Source: Blautia luti
GTDB lineage: Bacteria > Bacillota > Clostridia > Lachnospirales > Lachnospiraceae
Assembly (NCBI RefSeq): GCF_033096465.1
Contig: NZ_AP028156.1
Coordinates: forward strand, 1,260,501 to 1,324,500
DNA: 64,000 bases
Reading direction: 5' to 3'
The position numbers and the translations under genes were made by a program. The notes below the pieces were generated by a model. The model made no database searches. It saw only the letters and a list, made by a program, of their open reading frames with translations, and was not told the origin of the DNA. Below are positions 18,101 to 25,694 of this stretch, piece by piece (within the stretch, counting starts at the first letter, position 1; every line of letters starts with the position of its first letter).

Positions 18101-18628
18101 TTATAATTCGATAAGCTGTCCTTTTTCCACATCGTATTTACAGTGTTTGCCATTTTCTGAAATAAACGGCTGATAGGTATCGGTTCTGTTATCTTTCAGA
18201 TAAACGATACCGGTAGCGATCATCTCAACTAATGAGAAACGCTCACTGAGACTGGAGATCCATTTGTAGGTTTTGTTTCCGGAGGAATCTGTCATGATCA
18301 TGTTATAGGCTTTTCCATCTTCAGTTGCTTCCAGGGAGAAGTACACTTTCTCCGCTTTCTCAGGTGCATCGAAAACCTGGCTGGTGATATAGGAAGAGAA
18401 GTTGGTCTCTACGAATTCGCGGAAAGATTTCATATTGTAAGTGATCTTGGAAACCTCATCCGTGATCTTATCTCCACGTTCCAGACGTGTTTTGATGATC
18501 GTCAGTACTTCTACAGTCCAGTTGATAAAAGAAATACTTTCATAGTTCATGCTCTCCATCAGCTCTGAAATCAGATTCTTAGACAGAACATTAGAGCGCA
18601 CCGCTTCGTCATAAAGTTCTTTGTTCAT
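18101..18628 (-). CDS. hypothetical protein (175 aa)
   Basis: I do not recognise this family. The protein is soluble and acidic. The first half (MNKELYDEAVRSNVLSKNLI.. MNYESISFINWTVEVLTII) is helical; the second half (VYFSLEATEDGKAYNMIMTD.. KTYKWISSLSERFSLVEMIATGIVYLKDN) has a strand-rich look. No Cys cluster, no signal peptide and no nucleotide-binding motif. AGGGAAAA lies just before the ATG on the minus strand. It stands alone; the 187 bp beyond its start up to 18815 hold no gene. Confidence 0.75.
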   Translation of the reverse strand: MNKELYDEAVRSNVLSKNLISELMESMNYESISFINWTVEVLTIIKTRLERGDKITDEVSKITYNMKSFREFVETNFSSYITSQVFDAPEKAEKVYFSLEATEDGKAYNMIMTDSSGNKTYKWISSLSERFSLVEMIATGIVYLKDNRTDTYQPFISENGKHCKYDVEKGQLIEL

Positions 18629-18815
18629 AATGTTTTCCCTCTTTTTCTTATTTTGTGATTCCGCACGATTGTGATGTCAGTAATCACCTGGCATCTTTGT
18701 AAACATAATTATAAAACTCTATATTGCAAAATGCAATAAAAAGTGGGAATATAGATAATATATTTGTGAAAAACAGATAAAATTTTGATAACCGAAAACA
18801 GAAAGGAAGGATAAA

Positions 18816-19004
18816 ATGGAAATAAGAGAAGAATTTATCTCTGGATTTTGCAGAACCTGCAACGGAGGACAGACCGTCTGCTGTGAATATGAGAAAAATG
18901 AAGCAGGGGAGTGGAAACTGACATTTATGGACTGTGCACATGAAAGATGTGTAAATACAGTCAGCTGTGAGATATTCAGGGAAGCCAATGAAAAACAGGA
19001 CTAA
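18816..19004 (+). CDS. small Cys-rich protein (62 aa)
   Basis: 62 residues with six Cys in three clusters (GFCRTCNGGQTVCCEYE, MDCAHERC, VSCEIF), suggesting a zinc- or iron-sulfur-binding mini-protein. AAAGGAAGGA precedes the ATG. Similar short proteins with FVSGFCRT-like starts occur in Lachnospiraceae as far as I recall; their role is unknown. It is not part of an obvious operon: the next gene (19094) is on the other strand. Confidence 0.7.
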   Translation: MEIREEFISGFCRTCNGGQTVCCEYEKNEAGEWKLTFMDCAHERCVNTVSCEIFREANEKQD

Positions 19005-19093
19005 CAGGCGGGATTAATAAACAGCCCGGAAGTGACTGCACAGGAGAGAGTATAACCGTGCAGAAATCATTTACGGACTGCGTATAAGAGATA

Positions 19094-19723
19094 TTATTTG
19101 TTGACATCAATATAGCTGTAAAGCGTATATTTGGAAATTCCGAAGTAGTTTGCCACCTTATCTCCGGATTTGGTAATAAGAAAAGCACCTGCGTCATTGA
19201 GAAACTGGATCGCAGTTACTTTATCCTCTTTATTCATAAGGGGAACTGGTTTGCCCACCAAAGCTACAGATTCCTCGATCAGGTGATCCAGAAGGTCATT
19301 GACACTGTGTGTGATCTCTTTCGGTTTTTCTTCTTTGTTTTCCGGAGTGATGAGGGCATGCAGGGCAGAATCGATCATGGTAAGTTTCGTGATATCGTAG
19401 TTGATTCCGAATACATAGTGCAGAGAACCATCGTCATCTCTTATGTAAGAGGTACTGCATTTGAGAATTTTGCCATCTGAGGTTTTCATCAGGTATCCGG
19501 TGTGGTCCTGTGGACCATCCACTTTCTGGTTACGGATGGCATCGAAAACGGCGTTGGAAGGGCCATCTCCTATATCACGGCTTGTAACATGGCCATTAAT
19601 AATATATACAATAGAATGTTCCGGTTCTGCAGTTTTCAGGTCATGGATCACTACTTCACAGTCTGGCCCGAACTGGGAAGCAATATCAGCAGCAATCTGC
19701 TTTAAGACAGTAAGACGTCCCAT
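19094..19723 (-). CDS. YheO/DauR-type transcriptional regulator (PAS + HTH)
   Basis: 209 residues. Residues 5-115 form the YheO-like PAS domain (IASQFGPDCEVVIHDL, IVYIINGHVTSRDIGDG, KCSTSYIRDDDGSLHYVFGINYDIT). The C-terminal 60 residues contain the HTH_22 helix-turn-helix (VTAIQFLNDAGAFLITKSGD, VANYFGISKYTLYSYI). Such regulators respond to small metabolites, often amino-acid related. It is transcribed divergently from the hydantoinase gene across a 205 bp spacer, so it probably controls that cluster; this is inference from position. Confidence 0.88.
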   Translation of the reverse strand: MGRLTVLKQIAADIASQFGPDCEVVIHDLKTAEPEHSIVYIINGHVTSRDIGDGPSNAVFDAIRNQKVDGPQDHTGYLMKTSDGKILKCSTSYIRDDDGSLHYVFGINYDITKLTMIDSALHALITPENKEEKPKEITHSVNDLLDHLIEESVALVGKPVPLMNKEDKVTAIQFLNDAGAFLITKSGDKVANYFGISKYTLYSYIDVNK

Positions 19724-19858
19724 AAAATTCCTCCTCTCATAATATACGTCTTAAAATAGAACTTTTTTTTATCTTAACATAAAAAGAAAAAAATAGAAAG
19801 ACGGGAAAACAAAAATTAATATGATAACCTAAAAAATTATGGTTTCTGTGTGAAATAA

Positions 19859-19887
19859 TTGAATGGCAGCAGGAAAGGTGGTATATT
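19859..19887 (+). promoter_or_regulatory. promoter of the hydantoinase cluster
   Basis: TTGAAT (19859-19864), a 17 bp spacer and TATATT (19882-19887), 42 bp before the GTG start. It lies in the divergent region shared with the YheO-type regulator gene. Confidence 0.55.
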
Positions 19888-19928
19888 TTTTACATACATA
19901 AGATGCCAAAAGAAAGGAGTGTCGGGCT

Positions 19929-21305
19929 GTGAGATATTTATTAAAAAATGGCACAGTTGTATCGGCAGAACAGTCTGTACAGGCAGATGTTCTGATCGAG
20001 GGAGAGAAGATCATAGGTGTAGGAAAGGGTCTTGATGAAAATGGTGCGGAAGTGATCGATGTCAGCGGCAAACTTCTTTTCCCGGGATTTATAGACGGTC
20101 ATACACATTTTGACCTGGAAGTGGCAGGAACTGTTACTGCGGATGATTTCGAAACAGGAACCAGGGCTGCTATTGCGGGAGGAACCACACTGGTGATCGA
20201 TTATGCGTCTCAGGACAAAGGCGGACATACATTGAAGGAAGGTCTGGAGAAATGGCACAGAAAGGCAGATGGCAAATGCTCCTGTGATTATTCTTTTCAT
20301 ATGTCTGTAGTAGAATGGAATGAAGAAACAGAAAAAGAAATCGAAGATATGATCCGTGAAGGAATCACCAGTTTTAAACTGTATATGACTTATCCGGCCA
20401 TGATCGTAAATGATTCTGATCTGTATAAGATCATAAAAAAGCTTAACGAATGTGGGTGCTTTGCAGGAGTGCACTGTGAGAATGCAGGAGTGATCGATGC
20501 GCTGATCGCGGAAGCGAAGAAGGAAGGAAGAACCGGCCCGGAAAATCATCCGCTGGTAAGACCGGATACCATGGAAGCGGAAGCTGTACACAGACTTCTG
20601 GCAATTGCAGGGGAAGCGAAAGCACCGGTTATGATCGTTCATCTGACAAACAGAAAAGCGTTTGAAGAAGTAATGAGAGCGCGGATGAACGGACAGAAGG
20701 TATATGCGGAAACCTGTCCTCAGTATCTGCTTCTGGATGACAGTGTTTACTCCAGACCGGATTTCGAAGGGGCGAAATATGTCTGTGCACCTCCGATCCG
20801 TAAGAAAGAAGACCAGGATTGCCTGTGGAAGGCTTTGGCAAACGGAGAGATCCAGACGGTTGCCACAGACCAGTGCAGTTTTACCATGGAGCAGAAGAGA
20901 CTGGGAAAGGATGATTTCACCAAGATTCCGGGAGGTCTGCCGGGAGTTCAGACAAGAGGTACCCTGCTTTATACTTACGGTGTTCGAACAGGAAAGATCA
21001 CGAAAGAGCAGATGTGCGGACTTCTGAGTGAAAATGCAGCCAGACTCTATGGAGTATATCCCAGAAAAGGTGTGATCCGTCAGGGTAGCGATGCAGATAT
21101 TGTAGTCTTTGACCCGGAGAAAGAGAGTGTGATCTCTGCGAAAACCCATCTGTACAACACAGACAATAATCCGTATGAGGGATTTGCACTTCATGGAGAT
21201 ATAGAACAGGTATTTCTCCGTGGACAGCAGGTAGTGCAGGATGGCAAAGTAATCCGGGAAAAAACAGGAACCTATATCAAACGCGGAAAAAATCAGTTAT
21301 ACTAG
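19929..21305 (+). CDS. hydA: dihydropyrimidinase / D-hydantoinase
   Basis: A zinc amidohydrolase of 458 residues that opens cyclic amides such as dihydropyrimidines or hydantoins. Metal-site motifs: GFIDGHTHFDLE (residues 54-65), the carboxylated Lys150 in TSFKLYMTYP, GVHCENAG, MIVHLTNRKA and ATDQCSF. The start is GTG 19929, with AAAGGAG 9 bp upstream. It is followed 41 bp later by yedF; hydantoinase genes also occur in anaerobic purine-degradation clusters with XdhC and YedF, which fits the neighbourhood. Allantoinase or true dihydropyrimidinase activity cannot be separated by eye. Confidence 0.92.
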   Translation: MRYLLKNGTVVSAEQSVQADVLIEGEKIIGVGKGLDENGAEVIDVSGKLLFPGFIDGHTHFDLEVAGTVTADDFETGTRAAIAGGTTLVIDYASQDKGGHTLKEGLEKWHRKADGKCSCDYSFHMSVVEWNEETEKEIEDMIREGITSFKLYMTYPAMIVNDSDLYKIIKKLNECGCFAGVHCENAGVIDALIAEAKKEGRTGPENHPLVRPDTMEAEAVHRLLAIAGEAKAPVMIVHLTNRKAFEEVMRARMNGQKVYAETCPQYLLLDDSVYSRPDFEGAKYVCAPPIRKKEDQDCLWKALANGEIQTVATDQCSFTMEQKRLGKDDFTKIPGGLPGVQTRGTLLYTYGVRTGKITKEQMCGLLSENAARLYGVYPRKGVIRQGSDADIVVFDPEKESVISAKTHLYNTDNNPYEGFALHGDIEQVFLRGQQVVQDGKVIREKTGTYIKRGKNQLY

Positions 21306-21346
21306 AAAACAGTAAAATAATAAATTTATAAAAGAGAGGAATAACT

Positions 21347-21958
21347 ATGAAACATGAGGTAAATGCATTGGGCAAGCAATGCCCGATCCCGGTCGTAATG
21401 ACAAAGAAAGTAATTGACGGTGCAGCTATCGGTGACGAGATTACAGTGCTTGTAGATAATGAAACTGCTGTTAAGAATCTCAGCAGACTGGCGAATAAAA
21501 CGGGCTGTTCCTTTGTATCAGAGAAACTGGAAGAAAAGAAATATCAGGTAAAACTGGAAGTACAGACCCAACAGAAGGGAGAACCTGTAGAAGAAGAGGA
21601 ATTCGTATGTGACACTCATAAGAAAGTTACAGTTGCAGTGATCTCTTCCAATGTCATGGGAAACGGAGATGACGAGCTGGGGGGCATTCTTATTAAAGGA
21701 TTCCTGTATGCTCTTTCCCAGATGGAGACTCATCCAGATACCATCCTCTTTTATAATGGAGGGGCGAAACTTACTACAGAAGGATCAGCCAGCTTAGAAG
21801 ATCTGAAGAAGATGGAAGAAGAAGGAGTGGAAATCCTTACCTGCGGAACCTGTCTGAAACATTATGGACTTATGGATAAGCTCCAGGTGGGAAAAGTTAC
21901 GGATATGTATACCATTGCAGAACGGATGATGGGGGCAGACAAGATTATCCGCCCGTAG
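21347..21958 (+). CDS. yedF: YedF-like sulfurtransferase-type selenium metabolism protein
   Basis: 203 residues in two domains. Residues 1-72 are TusA/SirA-like with the CPxP motif (LGKQCPIPVVMTKKVI). Residues about 88-200 are a DsrE-like domain (KVTVAVISSNVMGNGDDELGGILIKGFLYALS, with CGTCLKHYG near 165). This fusion is the YedF protein associated with selenium-dependent molybdenum hydroxylases. It lies in an operon with hydA. Confidence 0.92.
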   Translation: MKHEVNALGKQCPIPVVMTKKVIDGAAIGDEITVLVDNETAVKNLSRLANKTGCSFVSEKLEEKKYQVKLEVQTQQKGEPVEEEEFVCDTHKKVTVAVISSNVMGNGDDELGGILIKGFLYALSQMETHPDTILFYNGGAKLTTEGSASLEDLKKMEEEGVEILTCGTCLKHYGLMDKLQVGKVTDMYTIAERMMGADKIIRP

Positions 21959-21992
21959 TAAATCTGATACCAGTGTGGAATGATGAGAGGGC

Positions 21993-22021
21993 AAAAAGAG
22001 GGACCTGATAACAAGGTCCCT
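21993..22021 (-). terminator. intrinsic terminator of the symporter gene
   Basis: AGGGACCT (21999-22006) and AGGTCCCT (22014-22021) form an 8 bp stem. Read on the minus strand it is followed by CTTTTTG, so it ends the minus-strand symporter transcript; on the plus side the T tract is weak. Confidence 0.75.
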
Positions 22022-22027
22022 ACAATT

Positions 22028-23248
22028 TTACAGGTCAATACTGATATTTTGTTCTTTGATATTGTGTTTCTTTGCATAGCCGGTCAGGATCATGGTCAGG
22101 GCACCATCTCCTGTTACGTTGCAGGCTGTGCCGAAGCTGTCCTGAAGTGCGAAGATTGTCAGCATAAGGGCAGTACCGGAATCTCCGAATTTCAGGATTC
22201 CTGTGATAATACCCAGGGAAGCCATGACGGTTCCTCCTGGAACACCGGGAGCACCGATGGCAAAAACACCAAGAAGAACACAGAATAAAACCATAGTTCC
22301 AGGTGCAGGGACAGCTCCGTAAAGAATCTTGGAGATCGTCATGCAGAAGAAAACTTCTGTCAGAACAGAACCACACAGATGAATATTGGCGAACAATGGG
22401 ATTCCGAACTGTACCATATCCTTACGAAGCGGTTTGGCTTTGCCTGCACACTGCAGTGCAACTGCCAGGGTAGCAGCTGAAGACATGGTTCCTACAGCTG
22501 TCAGATAGGCAGGTCCGTAATGTCTGATGACTTCCATAGGATTCACACCGGAATAAACGCCTGCGATCACATACAGAAGGGTCATCCAGATAAAATGTCC
22601 TGCCAGTACGATCAGGATAACCTTCAAAAAGACAGGAAGCTGTCTGGTAATGGTTCCTTCATAGGCCAGGGAGCAGAAGGTCAGTCCGATAAACAGTGGA
22701 AGGATCGGAATGATCGCTCTTGATACAATGGAAAGCACGATCTTCTGGAATTCTTCCAGAAGGGATGCAGTGAGTTTGGCGCTGGTCCAGGCAGCAGCAA
22801 GACCCAGCATGACAGAAAGCACCAGGGCACTCATAACAGGCATGATCTGCGGAATGGAAAGTTCGAAAACCACATCCGGCAAAGTTTTCAGCTTGTCAGC
22901 AGTGGAGCTGATGGACAGATGCGGGATCAGCACATATCCGGACAGTGCAGAGAATAAAGCAGCTCCTAGTGAGGAAGCATAGGCAATACAGACTGCCACG
23001 CCAAGCATGCGGGAAGCATGGCTTCCAAGTTTGGTGATGGATGGTGCAATAAAGCCAATGATGATCAGCGGCACACAGAAATTGATCAGCTGTCCGAGAA
23101 TATATTTCAAAGTGACAACAATATTCAAAGCGGCTGTGGTAATGGCAGTCTCGTTTGAGAGATTCAGAAGGAGACCGAATCCGATACCAAGCGCAACGCC
23201 TACCAGAAGCTTAAATGGCAGACTGTGGAAAAATTTGTTTTTTTTCAT
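22028..23248 (-). CDS. dicarboxylate/amino acid:cation symporter (DAACS)
   Basis: A 406-residue integral membrane protein with the glutamate-transporter fold: N-terminal helices (LPFKLLVGVALGIGFGLLL), GQLINFCVPLIIIGFI, the serine-rich hairpin region GTMSSAATLAVAL, FANIHLCGSVLTE, and the second hairpin APGVPGGTVMASLGII before the substrate-binding TM8 (QDSFGTACNVTGDGALTMIL). ATG 23246-23248 is chosen because GGGGGAA precedes it; a longer frame has no ribosome binding site. It is inserted on the opposite strand between yedF and xdhC and may import a substrate of the cluster. Confidence 0.92.
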   Translation of the reverse strand: MKKNKFFHSLPFKLLVGVALGIGFGLLLNLSNETAITTAALNIVVTLKYILGQLINFCVPLIIIGFIAPSITKLGSHASRMLGVAVCIAYASSLGAALFSALSGYVLIPHLSISSTADKLKTLPDVVFELSIPQIMPVMSALVLSVMLGLAAAWTSAKLTASLLEEFQKIVLSIVSRAIIPILPLFIGLTFCSLAYEGTITRQLPVFLKVILIVLAGHFIWMTLLYVIAGVYSGVNPMEVIRHYGPAYLTAVGTMSSAATLAVALQCAGKAKPLRKDMVQFGIPLFANIHLCGSVLTEVFFCMTISKILYGAVPAPGTMVLFCVLLGVFAIGAPGVPGGTVMASLGIITGILKFGDSGTALMLTIFALQDSFGTACNVTGDGALTMILTGYAKKHNIKEQNISIDL

Positions 23249-23332
23249 AATAATTCCCCCTTTTATGACGATTATAATATAAATCAGAGAAAACCTCAAT
23301 GAAATATTGCTGATAGACAAGGAGTTTGGCAA

Positions 23333-24328
23333 ATGTACGAAAAGATTTATCACTTATTAGAAAAAACAGGACGTGTGAAAACTGCTATGGTCATAAGTGG
23401 CACACATAAAGGCAGAAAATGTCTGATCGGACAGGATGGCTGCCGCTCTTTTGATGGAACAGAGTCGGAGGATTTCTGGACAGAATATGAGGCAGAGCTT
23501 ATGAACTGTCAGGACACAATGGTTCTGCATGGCAAAGAAGACATATTTGTAGAAATCTATGCCAAAAATCCTCGGCTGATCATCCTGGGAGGAGGCCATG
23601 TTTCCCAGCCTGTAGCCCAGATCTGTAAAATGCTTGGATTTCATATTACAGTTATGGATGACAGAGAGGAATTTGCAACGAGGGAGAGATTTCCGGAGGC
23701 AGACTGTCTCATCACAGGCAGTTTCGAAGAATTATCAGAGAGGATCCCGGAATATGAAAATGCGTATTATGTGATCGTGACCAGAGGACACCTGGGAGAC
23801 AGTACCTGTGCCAGACAGATCTTAAAACGTCCGTATTCTTATCTGGGGATGATCGGCAGCAAAAATAAAGTCAAACTTACCCGTGACAAGCTGCTGAAAG
23901 AAGGATACACAGAAAACCAGCTGAATACGGTCCATGCACCTATAGGAATCCCTCTGGGAGGCCAGATGCCTGCTGAGATCGCAGTAAGCATTGCAGCAGA
24001 GATCGTCAGGGAAAAAAATAAATATAAGATCTCTTATGTAGATGAAACTGTGGAGCAGGCTGTCAGGGAGAAAAAACAGGGCGTGATGATGACTATTATT
24101 TCCAAATCAGGTTCTTCACCGAGAGGAACCGGAAGTAAGATGTTTCTGGATCAGGAAGGCAGGTCATACGGAAGCGTTGGCGGCGGAAATGTGGAATTTC
24201 AGGCATTAAAGCACGCACCTGAGGCTGCCAGCACAGAGGTGGTCAGATATAATCTTTCCAATCAGGGAGGAGCAAATCTGGGAATGATCTGCGGAGGTCA
24301 GGTAGAAATCTTATTTGAGTGTGTGTAA
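23333..24328 (+). CDS. XdhC/CoxI-family molybdenum hydroxylase maturation protein, reversed domain order
   Basis: 331 residues. A Rossmann domain of the XdhC C-terminal type comes first (LIILGGGHVSQPVAQICKML, residues about 82-101, then TRGHLGDSTCARQIL and YLGMIGSKNK). The short XdhC/CoxI domain comes last (SKSGSSPRGTGSKMF.. GSVGGGNVEFQAL.. MICGGQVEI). The usual order is the reverse. XdhC proteins insert the sulfurated molybdenum cofactor into xanthine dehydrogenase-type enzymes. No such hydroxylase is in the window. AAGGAG lies 7 bp before the ATG, and the gene is divergent from the symporter gene. Confidence 0.88.
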   Translation: MYEKIYHLLEKTGRVKTAMVISGTHKGRKCLIGQDGCRSFDGTESEDFWTEYEAELMNCQDTMVLHGKEDIFVEIYAKNPRLIILGGGHVSQPVAQICKMLGFHITVMDDREEFATRERFPEADCLITGSFEELSERIPEYENAYYVIVTRGHLGDSTCARQILKRPYSYLGMIGSKNKVKLTRDKLLKEGYTENQLNTVHAPIGIPLGGQMPAEIAVSIAAEIVREKNKYKISYVDETVEQAVREKKQGVMMTIISKSGSSPRGTGSKMFLDQEGRSYGSVGGGNVEFQALKHAPEAASTEVVRYNLSNQGGANLGMICGGQVEILFECV

Positions 24329-24350
24329 TTTGTGTGCTGTAAGATAAAAC

Positions 24351-24379
24351 TTGCATATTGAGGTAGAATCGTGTATATT
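24351..24379 (+). promoter_or_regulatory. promoter of the SH3 lipoprotein gene
   Basis: TTGCAT (24351-24356), a 17 bp spacer and TATATT (24374-24379), about 79 bp before the start codon. Confidence 0.55.
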
Positions 24380-24457
24380 AAAGGTTAAGCGAATGTAAAA
24401 GCAGAATGGAAAACAGAATAAAATTCCTTCTGTTCTGAAAAAGGAGGATTCTTACTT

Positions 24458-24922
24458 ATGAAAAAATCACTTTGGATGTTTCTGGTGCTGGGTCTTGCAT
24501 TTGCAGTTCAGGGATGTGGATTTGACCCGACCATAGATTCCAGCGTTATGATCGTAAAAGTTACCCCAACACCGGAGGCAACTCCAACGCCGGAGGTTAC
24601 CCCAACACCGGAAGCAACTCCAACACCGGAGGTTACCACAGAACAGACAGCCAGTGGAGTCAATGTAGAAGTAAAAGAGGGAACTTACTATGCAGCATCC
24701 GAGCTGAATCTTCGTTCTGATGCAAGTGCAGATGCAGATCTGGTTGCAAGTGTGGCATCCGGAACTGAATTAAAGAGTACAGGTGTATGTGACAATGGAT
24801 GGATCCGTGTGGATTATAACGGACAGACCTGCTATGCAAGCGGTGACTATGTGACAACATCCGCTCCGGCAGGAGATGCTTCAGCAGAAGCAGATACCTC
24901 TGCAGAGGAAACAGCTGAATAA
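24458..24922 (+). CDS. SH3-domain lipoprotein with TPTPE linker
   Basis: 154 residues. A lipoprotein signal ends at Cys20 (AFAVQGC), so the mature protein is anchored outside the membrane. A Pro/Thr/Glu linker of four near-identical hexapeptides (VTPTPE/ATPTPE) spans the wall region. A bacterial SH3 domain follows (YYAASELNLRSDASADADLVASV.. NGWIRVDYNGQTCYASGDYV), which would bind peptidoglycan or another wall polymer. The C-terminus is Ala/Glu rich. AAAGGAGG precedes the ATG; a terminator follows. Confidence 0.88.
   Translation: MKKSLWMFLVLGLAFAVQGCGFDPTIDSSVMIVKVTPTPEATPTPEVTPTPEATPTPEVTTEQTASGVNVEVKEGTYYAASELNLRSDASADADLVASVASGTELKSTGVCDNGWIRVDYNGQTCYASGDYVTTSAPAGDASAEADTSAEETAE
24560..24631 (+). 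repeat. 18-bp tandem repeat coding VTPTPE/ATPTPE
   Basis: Four 18 bp units (24560-24577, 24578-24595, 24596-24613, 24614-24631) alternate between GTTACC- and GCAACT- starts and share CCAACRCCGGAR. A partial fifth unit follows. They code for the extended linker of the SH3 lipoprotein and could vary in number by slippage. Confidence 0.85.
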
Positions 24923-24937
24923 TTGTAAAGAAAAAGG

Positions 24938-24981
24938 AAACCCCGTCTGGCAAGCTGGAAAACAGCTGCAGATGGGGTTTT
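24938..24981. terminator. bidirectional terminator between SH3 lipoprotein gene and luxS
   Basis: AAACCCC (24938-24944) pairs with GGGGTTTT (24974-24981), with inner partial pairing of GTCTG with CAGAT and AGCTG with CAGCT. A-rich and T-rich flanks suit both strands. Confidence 0.8.
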
Positions 24982-25010
24982 GTGATACAGGTATATTGAC
25001 AGGACAGGGA

Positions 25011-25490
25011 TTACTGAGGATATACCAGTCTGTCCGGTTTGATATCGTAGAGAACTTCCTTCAGGTATTTATCGGCCAGATATTTGGCCATGTTCAGGTT
25101 CATATCCAGATAATTTCCGCAGTCTTTCGCAGAAGCCCCCGGAACCTCTCCTTCGAAATCACGGATAAATTCAAAGGTCTCGATCATAAGAGAAACGATG
25201 TCTTTAGATTCATAATCTCCATTTAAAAGAAGATAGTTTCCGGTCCGGCATCCCATAGGTCCCCAGTAAATCATTTTCGGGCCGAATTCTTTATGGTTTC
25301 TCAGAAAAGTAGCTGCCAGATGTTCAATGGTGTGAAGTTCTGCTGTATTCATCACAGGTTCTTCATTAGGGGAGGTCATGCGGATATCAAAAGTTGTGAT
25401 CACGCTGTCTCCGGCTTTGTCCTTACGGGATACATAAACCCCTGGCTGTAATTTGATGTGGTCTATGGTAAAACTTGTAATTTTTTCCAA
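25011..25490 (-). CDS. luxS: S-ribosylhomocysteine lyase
   Basis: Cleaves S-ribosylhomocysteine to homocysteine and DPD, the precursor of autoinducer-2, in the activated methyl cycle. 159 residues, the usual length. Metal ligands His53 and His57 (HTIEH) and Cys124 (KDCGNY) are present, as is Cys81 in GPMGCRTG. Its promoter on the minus strand overlaps a perfect palindrome (see 25520-25554). It stands alone. Confidence 0.97.
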   Translation of the reverse strand: MEKITSFTIDHIKLQPGVYVSRKDKAGDSVITTFDIRMTSPNEEPVMNTAELHTIEHLAATFLRNHKEFGPKMIYWGPMGCRTGNYLLLNGDYESKDIVSLMIETFEFIRDFEGEVPGASAKDCGNYLDMNLNMAKYLADKYLKEVLYDIKPDRLVYPQ

Positions 25491-25519
25491 TTGGGATTCC
25501 TCACTTTCTTAAGTATCTG

Positions 25520-25554
25520 CCTGTTATTTTAACAGGTATTTGACTTTATTTCAA
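25520..25554 (-). promoter_or_regulatory. luxS promoter overlapped by a palindromic operator-like site
   Basis: On the minus strand, TTGAAA (25549-25554), a 17 bp spacer and TAAAAT (25526-25531) form a promoter 35 bp before luxS. A perfect 7 bp inverted repeat, CCTGTTA-TTT-TAACAGG (25520-25536), covers the -10 box, as a repressor site would. It could also be a short leader hairpin. Confidence 0.55.
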
Positions 25555-25637
25555 TAGAATGGTAGATTTGAGGATAACTCTGAACATTCTGTGAAAAGGA
25601 TTGTTTTTTTATGATTACAGTTTATAATTAAAAGAAG

Positions 25638-25671
25638 CTGGTACATCGTTTTCGAAATAACTATGTACCAG
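25638..25671. repeat. short palindromic repeat related to the 30466-30630 element
   Basis: A 34 bp unit with ends CTGGTACAT and ATGTACCAG and interior CGTTTTCGAAATAACT. A 23 bp core (25642-25664) is identical, in reverse orientation, to one end of the large palindrome at 30466-30630. It lies 24 bp before the cyclophilin start codon, close to its ribosome binding site. Confidence 0.8.
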
Positions 25672-25694
25672 TAAAAATGTGGAGGTAAGATTTA

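Noticed and set aside
19941..21194. 417-codon antisense frame over hydA
   Set aside because: It lies entirely opposite a well-supported gene, has no ribosome binding site and its composition is unlike a folded protein.
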